DNA of 11,225 nt from an uncultured Treponema sp. (lineage in GTDB: Bacteria > Spirochaetota > Spirochaetia > Treponematales > Treponemataceae): contig CAMVJE010000045.1 in assembly GCA_947167745.1 (NCBI GenBank), forward strand, positions 1 through 11,225, given 5' to 3'. The notes under the pieces are model-generated. The model worked only from the letters and a program-made list of their open reading frames with translations, searched no databases and was not told the origin of the DNA. Both the position numbers and the translations under genes were made by a program. Positions 6,982 through 11,225 of the stretch are shown piece by piece; position 1 is the stretch's first letter; the number at the start of each line of letters is the position of its first letter.

Positions 6982-6987
6982 ATTATA
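6982..6987 (-). promoter_or_regulatory. Possible -10 box (TATAAT) for the lipoprotein gene
   Basis: On the minus strand, TATAAT is followed by TATAGA and then the ATG at 6975, so a transcript would begin at or next to the start codon. It overlaps the last codons of the NlpC/P60 gene. No good -35 was found at 16-18 nt spacing. It may be chance in AT-rich DNA, with the gene instead read through from upstream. Confidence 0.3.
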
Positions 6988-8137
6988 AAACATTTTTTAG
7001 CGGGAGGGTTACTCTAAAGCCAGTTGCAAAGACTAGACCAGTGGTGATGCTTTTCCCGAAAGAAAGGGCACTTCCGTCGGTGTCATTGAAGACTGTGTAG
7101 TGAATGTCCTGAACGAGAGAAATCAAGGTTTTTCCGACTTTTACGCTGGGAGTGCTGAGGCAGACTCCGATTATGCCAGGGAAGAAGGAATTTTCGATTT
7201 TTACATCAGAGTTTCCTGGTTGGCTGGCCTGACCGATTGAGATTACGGGACCTGCAAAAACCCTGAAAAATTCATTTACGGTGAGAGAAAGCACTATGGG
7301 AAGCTGGAAGTTGCCGGTTCCCGCATCATAGCGAAGGTAGCTGCCCAGACCAGGCTGTAAGCTGGTGCCTGCATATCTGGCGTGAATCATGGTATCGAAA
7401 CCACGGCTGTTCAATCTGAAATATTCCGGCGTGAAAAAAGACCAGTCAAGGGAAATAGAGGCATCAAGTACCAGCGATTTTAGGAAAGAGTCGCCACTTG
7501 AGCGTACCATTTTCTGCGTTGAGATGACAGAAGAGCCTGATGAAGATGTCTTTTCTGCTGAAGCTGAGCCTGATTTTTTGTCTGCGTCTGCCAGCAAGTC
7601 AGAATTTGATGCCGGTAGAAAGCGTTTGGTGCAGAAATAATGTGATTTCCAGTAGTTTTCTCTTAGTGAAGAAACGATTACGCCTGTGTTTGGGCCGTCG
7701 CTTACCGAGTGTATGAACTGACTGCTGCCGATGTAAATTCCGACATGGGAAACTTCGCCGCTTGCCGTTGTTTTGAAGAAGACCAAATCACCCGCTTCCC
7801 GCTCTTTTGCGTCAACATTCTCGCAGTAGTTGTAAATTGCTTTCGTGGTTCTGGGAAGCTGCTTTCCGATTGATTCCCTTGAAACGGTGAAAATAAGGCC
7901 TGAGCAGTCAAAAGAATTGGGGCCGATTCCGCCTGAGACATAGGGTTTGCCAATGAATTGCTTTGAATAGTCAACGAATTTTTTTCTTGCTATTGCGGCT
8001 TCGCTGGGAGACATATTGGAGTCGTTCTGGGCACATAGCTGGGGAACAATGAGAACGAAGAGAAAAAATGCAAATGTATAAAAAACGGCTTTTCGTGTAG
8101 TCATGTTATGATTATCGGAAGAATTTAACTTTGTCAT
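6983..8137 (-). CDS. Exported NlpC/P60 cell-wall peptidase with a barrel-like C-terminal domain
   Basis: The enzyme is predicted to cleave peptide bonds in peptidoglycan stems. A signal peptide ends at about 36 (LCA/Q). The NlpC/P60 domain spans about 48-175: the nucleophile Cys78 in NSFDCSG, the catalytic His131 in GEVSHVGIYIG and the third residue His143 in QFIHSVSDG form the expected Cys-His-His set. FIGKPYVSGG at 61-70 and AGDLVFF at 115-121 are also typical. After a Ser/Lys-rich linker (about 176-215) come roughly 165 residues of alternating hydrophobic/polar strands with Gly, Tyr and Phe (about 220-380), reminiscent of a small outer-membrane beta-barrel; this part is inference. The start is uncertain. 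The ATG at 8137 has AGGA only three bases upstream. A second ATG at 8104 (Met12) would begin a textbook signal peptide (MTTRKAVFY) and has GATAAT 6 nt upstream. It is divergent from the cyclase receptor and heads the lipoprotein operon. Confidence 0.88.
   Translation of the reverse strand: MTKLNSSDNHNMTTRKAVFYTFAFFLFVLIVPQLCAQNDSNMSPSEAAIARKKFVDYSKQFIGKPYVSGGIGPNSFDCSGLIFTVSRESIGKQLPRTTKAIYNYCENVDAKEREAGDLVFFKTTASGEVSHVGIYIGSSQFIHSVSDGPNTGVIVSSLRENYWKSHYFCTKRFLPASNSDLLADADKKSGSASAEKTSSSGSSVISTQKMVRSSGDSFLKSLVLDASISLDWSFFTPEYFRLNSRGFDTMIHARYAGTSLQPGLGSYLRYDAGTGNFQLPIVLSLTVNEFFRVFAGPVISIGQASQPGNSDVKIENSFFPGIIGVCLSTPSVKVGKTLISLVQDIHYTVFNDTDGSALSFGKSITTGLVFATGFRVTLPLKNVL
8111..8116 (-). promoter_or_regulatory. 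Possible -10 box (GATAAT) for an NlpC/P60 start at 8104
   Basis: On the minus strand GATAAT is followed by CATAAC and then ATG at 8104. A weak -35, TTATGA, lies 17 bases upstream of it, or ATGACA at 15. If used, the mRNA would be leaderless and translation would begin at Met12. The alternative is an SD-led start at 8137. Confidence 0.3.
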
Positions 8138-8185
8138 AATTCCTAATGAGAATTTAAAAACTTATTTTTCTGCCCCTTTTTTTCA

Positions 8186-8214
8186 TTGTGAATTGTTTTA
8201 TTTCACTTTATAAT
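8186..8214 (+). promoter_or_regulatory. Sigma-70-like promoter of the propeller-cyclase gene
   Basis: TTGTGA (8186-8191; four of six to TTGACA) and a perfect TATAAT (8209-8214) are separated by exactly 17 bases. A start point about seven bases after the -10 falls on or next to the A of the ATG at 8221, so the mRNA should be leaderless or nearly so. AGGA lies directly against the ATG, too close to act as a normal SD. The 83-base intergenic region is shared with the divergent NlpC/P60 gene. Confidence 0.65.
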
Positions 8215-8220
8215 ATAGGA

Positions 8221-11200
8221 ATGAAAAAGTGTTTTTTCCTTTCACTTGCTTTATTGGCTGGTTCAGCTCTTTTTGCGCAGAAATCTTTTCTGGATAATTA
8301 TGTTTATCAGACATGGAATTCTTTCGGCGGCCTTACCGGCACAACGGCAAATGATATCGTTCAGACAAAAGACGGCTATCTGAACATTGGAACTTATGAA
8401 GGTTTGGTTCGTTTTGATGGCGTTGCTTTTACAAATATCAGACGAAGCCGGGCTAATGACTACAAATTTTCTTCAGTACGCACGATTCTCGAAGACTCAA
8501 AAGGAAACATTTGGATTGGCTCAAATGATGAGGGCGTGCATAAAATTTTCCCTGACGGCACGAGCAAGGCCTACACTAACAAGAACGGTCTTCCGAATAA
8601 TTCAGTCCGTGCCCTTTGCGAGGATAAGGCTGGAAATATCTGGATTGGAACGGCTGCGGGCGTAGTTTATCTTACGCCGCGGGGACATCTTATAACGCCG
8701 CAGTTTCAGGCTGGAACGGTCTCCAAGGGAATTATCGCCGTTTCTTTGTATTGCGATACGGCTGGTCGGGTCTGGCTGATTACTTCAAACGAAAACGGTC
8801 TCTTTCTCTTTTCTGACGGGCTTTTTCATACTATTCCGCAAATTGACAAGGAGTTCGGAAGTTATTTCGCTACTTCAATCATTCAGGATTTAAGCGGTAC
8901 ATTCTGGATTGGAATGGCTGAAAATGGCTTGGTTTGCCTGAACAGCGCTAGCCTGACAGCCCTTAAAACCGGGACCGCCCTGGATAATTCTTCTACCTGG
9001 TCTATGTATGTTGCTCAGGACGGAACGATAATCTTCGGAACTGAGCATGGCGCTTTTTCTTTCCACAAGGGAGTTTTCGAGGCTTCAAGCAATAAGGATT
9101 TGGTTTCCGCTAAAATCAATAAGATTATCCGTGACCGAGAAGGAAACATTTGGTTTGCAACGGACAGAAACGGCATAGGAAAACTTACTCACGGAAAATT
9201 TGATGTGACAAAGCTGGGTACTTCGGTAAACGCAATCGTAGAAGATTCTGTGGGACGCTTTTGGATTGGAACTGATAACGGTGTAAGGTGCTATGTTGGT
9301 GAGCGGTCAATAAGCAACGAAATCACGGAATTTACAAAGGGAATCCGAATCCGGCATGTGGCAATGACTTCTGACGATGAGCTTCTTGTCAGTTGTTACA
9401 CAAAACCGGGACAGCTTTTATATAACCCAAGGTCTGGAGAAATAAAAAGCTGGACCAGTGAGGACGGTCTTGCAGGCAACAAAGTCAGGGTTGCCCTGGA
9501 AACTTCTCCTGGTGAGTTCTATGTCGGAACTACAACAGGTTTGAGCATAATTCATGCGGATGGAAAAATAAGCACTTTTAAGCAGATTGATGGTCTCGAA
9601 AACGAGTATGTAATGTGCATCTACAAGGATACCAACGAAGTTATCTGGATTGGCACGGATGGCGGTGGAATTTATCTGATGAAAAATGAGACCATCATTG
9701 CTCATATTACTTCTGATGACGGTCTGGCTGGAAATATAATATTTAAAATCAATCAGGACAAGGAAGAAGCCTACTGGATATGTACGGGAAGCGGCGTAAG
9801 CTACTGCAAGCCCTTCGATTCGGCCCATACTGTTCCCAGCTCATACGAAAACATAAATTCTGACAACGGAATCAAAACCGATTCAGTGTTTCAGATTATT
9901 CAGGATACTTCAAACACAGTCTGGATTACCAGCAACAGTGAAATTGCATCTGCAAACATGGATGATTTTTTGGAGTCAGCCCATAGCGGAAAGAAAATTA
10001 AAAGCCTTCAATATTACTCAAAAAATGATGGCCTTGATTCTGGCGGAACAACCTCAACGGCACTCAGCATCTGTGATTCTCACGGACGGCTTTGGTTCAC
10101 AATGGTGGATGGTTTTGCTGTTTATGATCCGATTAAAGTCCGGGAAAATCCTGTAATGCCTTTGGTTCATATTGAGAAAGTCACCATTGACGATGAGACC
10201 TACAATTACGGAAAATATAAAGAATTCATTCTTAAGCCTGGCACAAAGCGAGTCGAAATCGAATTTACTGGAATTAGTTTTGACGCTCCTGAGCGAATTC
10301 AGTTTCAGCATCAGCTGACTAACTTTGAGGACAGCTTTAGTCCGGCAAGCAAGGGACGAAGTGTTTCTTATACGAACATCAGTCCCGGAAAGCATACTTT
10401 CCTGGTTATGGCGATAAATGCCGAGGGAATGTATTCAGAGGAAGCCGAAGCAATGCTTTTCGTGCAGAAGCCTTATGTTTATCAGATGCCTGTTTTCTGG
10501 ATTATTGCGCTAATTGTCCTTATAAATGTGATTGGAGCATTCTTCTATTTTAAGCAGCGTAAAATTCGCCTGGAAAACATCCGTCTTGAAGGCATGGTTC
10601 AGACCAGAACTTCAGAACTTGCTGCCGAGAAAGACAAGTCTGACCAGTTGCTTAGGGCAATTCTTCCCGATAAAATTGCTGACGAGTTAAAATACGATAT
10701 TCATTCCGTGGCTGAAGCTTTCCCTGACGTAACCCTGCTTTTCTCGGATATTGTCAGCTTTACTAAGGTTTCCAGCAATCACACGGCGACTGAAATCGTT
10801 TCGGCACTCAATGATTTGTTTACTCGTTTTGACGAGAGGGCAAGGGTGATGGGTGTTGAAAAAATCAAGACAATCGGAGACGCTTACATGGCGGCTTGTG
10901 GAATTCCGACATCAAATCCTGATCATGCCCGTATTATGGTCGAATTTGCCAAGGGACTGTATTTGGATTTGGCGGATTACAATAAAAACGCTGAAATTAA
11001 ATTTGAAATGAGAATTGGTCTAAATTGCGGTCCTGTTACGGCAGGTGTTATCGGAAAGACAAAATTCCTTTATGATGTATGGGGAAACACCGTAAATGTC
11101 GCCAGCCGAATGGAAACTGCCTGCAGGCCTGGAGAGATTCGCGTAAGCCAATCTGTTTATGAGCATCTAAAAGATTCTGATATTAAATTCTCTCAGCCTA

Positions 11201-11225
11201 TGGAGTGTGAGGTCAAAGGTAAGGG
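8221..11225 (+). CDS. Transmembrane receptor: double seven-bladed propeller, Y_Y_Y domain and class III adenylate cyclase (3' end outside window)
   Basis: An open frame of 1001 codons runs off the right edge. Residues 1-20 are a signal peptide (MKKCFFLSLALLAGSALFAQ). Fourteen Reg_prop-type blade signatures follow between about 51 and 632, each with a 'G-x-I/F-W-I-G-T-x-x-G' core (for example at 53, 97, 140, 184, 228, 270, 310, 347, 388, 433, 475, 518, 567 and 624), i.e. two seven-bladed propellers. A Y_Y_Y domain (about 645-735), one helix (about 757-777), a coiled coil (about 783-812) and a cyclase catalytic domain from about 835 complete it. Both metal Asp residues are present (Asp843 in FSDIVSFT, Asp887 in TIGDAY). 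The purine-selecting pair Lys883 and Asp952 is of the ATP type, and Asn959 and Arg963 of NTVNVASR are intact. It should bind a periplasmic ligand and make cAMP in the cytoplasm (inference). The ectodomain matches Bacteroides hybrid two-component sensors, but no kinase is present. Only the last part of the cyclase domain and any C-terminal addition are missing. Confidence 0.93.
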   Translation, partial: MKKCFFLSLALLAGSALFAQKSFLDNYVYQTWNSFGGLTGTTANDIVQTKDGYLNIGTYEGLVRFDGVAFTNIRRSRANDYKFSSVRTILEDSKGNIWIGSNDEGVHKIFPDGTSKAYTNKNGLPNNSVRALCEDKAGNIWIGTAAGVVYLTPRGHLITPQFQAGTVSKGIIAVSLYCDTAGRVWLITSNENGLFLFSDGLFHTIPQIDKEFGSYFATSIIQDLSGTFWIGMAENGLVCLNSASLTALKTGTALDNSSTWSMYVAQDGTIIFGTEHGAFSFHKGVFEASSNKDLVSAKINKIIRDREGNIWFATDRNGIGKLTHGKFDVTKLGTSVNAIVEDSVGRFWIGTDNGVRCYVGERSISNEITEFTKGIRIRHVAMTSDDELLVSCYTKPGQLLYNPRSGEIKSWTSEDGLAGNKVRVALETSPGEFYVGTTTGLSIIHADGKISTFKQIDGLENEYVMCIYKDTNEVIWIGTDGGGIYLMKNETIIAHITSDDGLAGNIIFKINQDKEEAYWICTGSGVSYCKPFDSAHTVPSSYENINSDNGIKTDSVFQIIQDTSNTVWITSNSEIASANMDDFLESAHSGKKIKSLQYYSKNDGLDSGGTTSTALSICDSHGRLWFTMVDGFAVYDPIKVRENPVMPLVHIEKVTIDDETYNYGKYKEFILKPGTKRVEIEFTGISFDAPERIQFQHQLTNFEDSFSPASKGRSVSYTNISPGKHTFLVMAINAEGMYSEEAEAMLFVQKPYVYQMPVFWIIALIVLINVIGAFFYFKQRKIRLENIRLEGMVQTRTSELAAEKDKSDQLLRAILPDKIADELKYDIHSVAEAFPDVTLLFSDIVSFTKVSSNHTATEIVSALNDLFTRFDERARVMGVEKIKTIGDAYMAACGIPTSNPDHARIMVEFAKGLYLDLADYNKNAEIKFEMRIGLNCGPVTAGVIGKTKFLYDVWGNTVNVASRMETACRPGEIRVSQSVYEHLKDSDIKFSQPMECEVKGK

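Noticed and set aside
9418..9828. A 136-codon minus-strand open frame inside the propeller region
   Set aside because: The + strand reads through as propeller blades with conserved cores; the antisense frame has no domain and arises from the repetitive coding sequence.
8461..10110. Near-repeated DNA such as GGAAACATTTGG and TGGATTGGAAC
   Set aside because: These are codon-level echoes of the recurring G-N-I-W-I-G-T blade strand, not a separate DNA repeat.

Overview
The window looks like chromosomal DNA of a spirochaete, most likely a gut or rumen Treponema. This is an inference from protein style: signal peptides ending in ALFA/Q, LCA/Q and LVA/Q, envelope-heavy content, AT-rich intergenic DNA, and a mix of Shine-Dalgarno (SD) and SD-less starts. 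There is no rRNA, tRNA, CRISPR, transposase or phage gene. Coding density is near complete and no gene-free stretch exceeds about 130 bases.

Layout from left to right. (1) A rho-independent terminator at 28-55 closes an upstream gene lying almost wholly outside the window. (2) 128-1630 (+) is the bifunctional NAD(P)H-hydrate repair enzyme (NnrE epimerase plus NnrD dehydratase). It converges on (3) an RluA-family pseudouridine synthase at 1627-2535 (-), and their stop codons share four bases. (4) 2602-6238 (+) is a tight three-gene operon with its own -10 box and good SD sites: a hot-dog-fold acyl-CoA thioesterase, a periplasmic LolA-like lipid/lipoprotein carrier, and a large MMPL/RND-type exporter. 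Together they look like a lipid or acyl-chain export module. The same trio is known from aryl-polyene/flexirubin-type clusters, but no ketosynthase genes are seen here. (5) A minus-strand pair, 8137 down to 6235, encodes an exported NlpC/P60 cell-wall peptidase with a barrel-like C-terminal half, then a lipoprotein of unknown function. The lipoprotein's signal-peptide region carries a GC-rich cluster of palindromes translated in frame. Its stop again overlaps the stop of the exporter by four bases. (6) From 8221 (+) to beyond the right edge runs a very large membrane receptor: signal peptide, 14 propeller repeats (two seven-bladed propellers), Y_Y_Y domain, one membrane helix, coiled coil, and a class III adenylate cyclase. 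It resembles a Bacteroides hybrid two-component sensor whose histidine kinase has been replaced by a cyclase.

Most of the window therefore concerns the cell envelope: lipid export, peptidoglycan hydrolysis, a lipoprotein, and a periplasmic sensor making cAMP. The observations most worth following are the propeller-cyclase receptor, the in-frame palindromic insertion in the lipoprotein leader, the stand-alone thioesterase-LolA-MMPL module, and a recurring arrangement in which a -10-like hexamer lies exactly 6 nt before an SD-less ATG, suggesting leaderless mRNAs.
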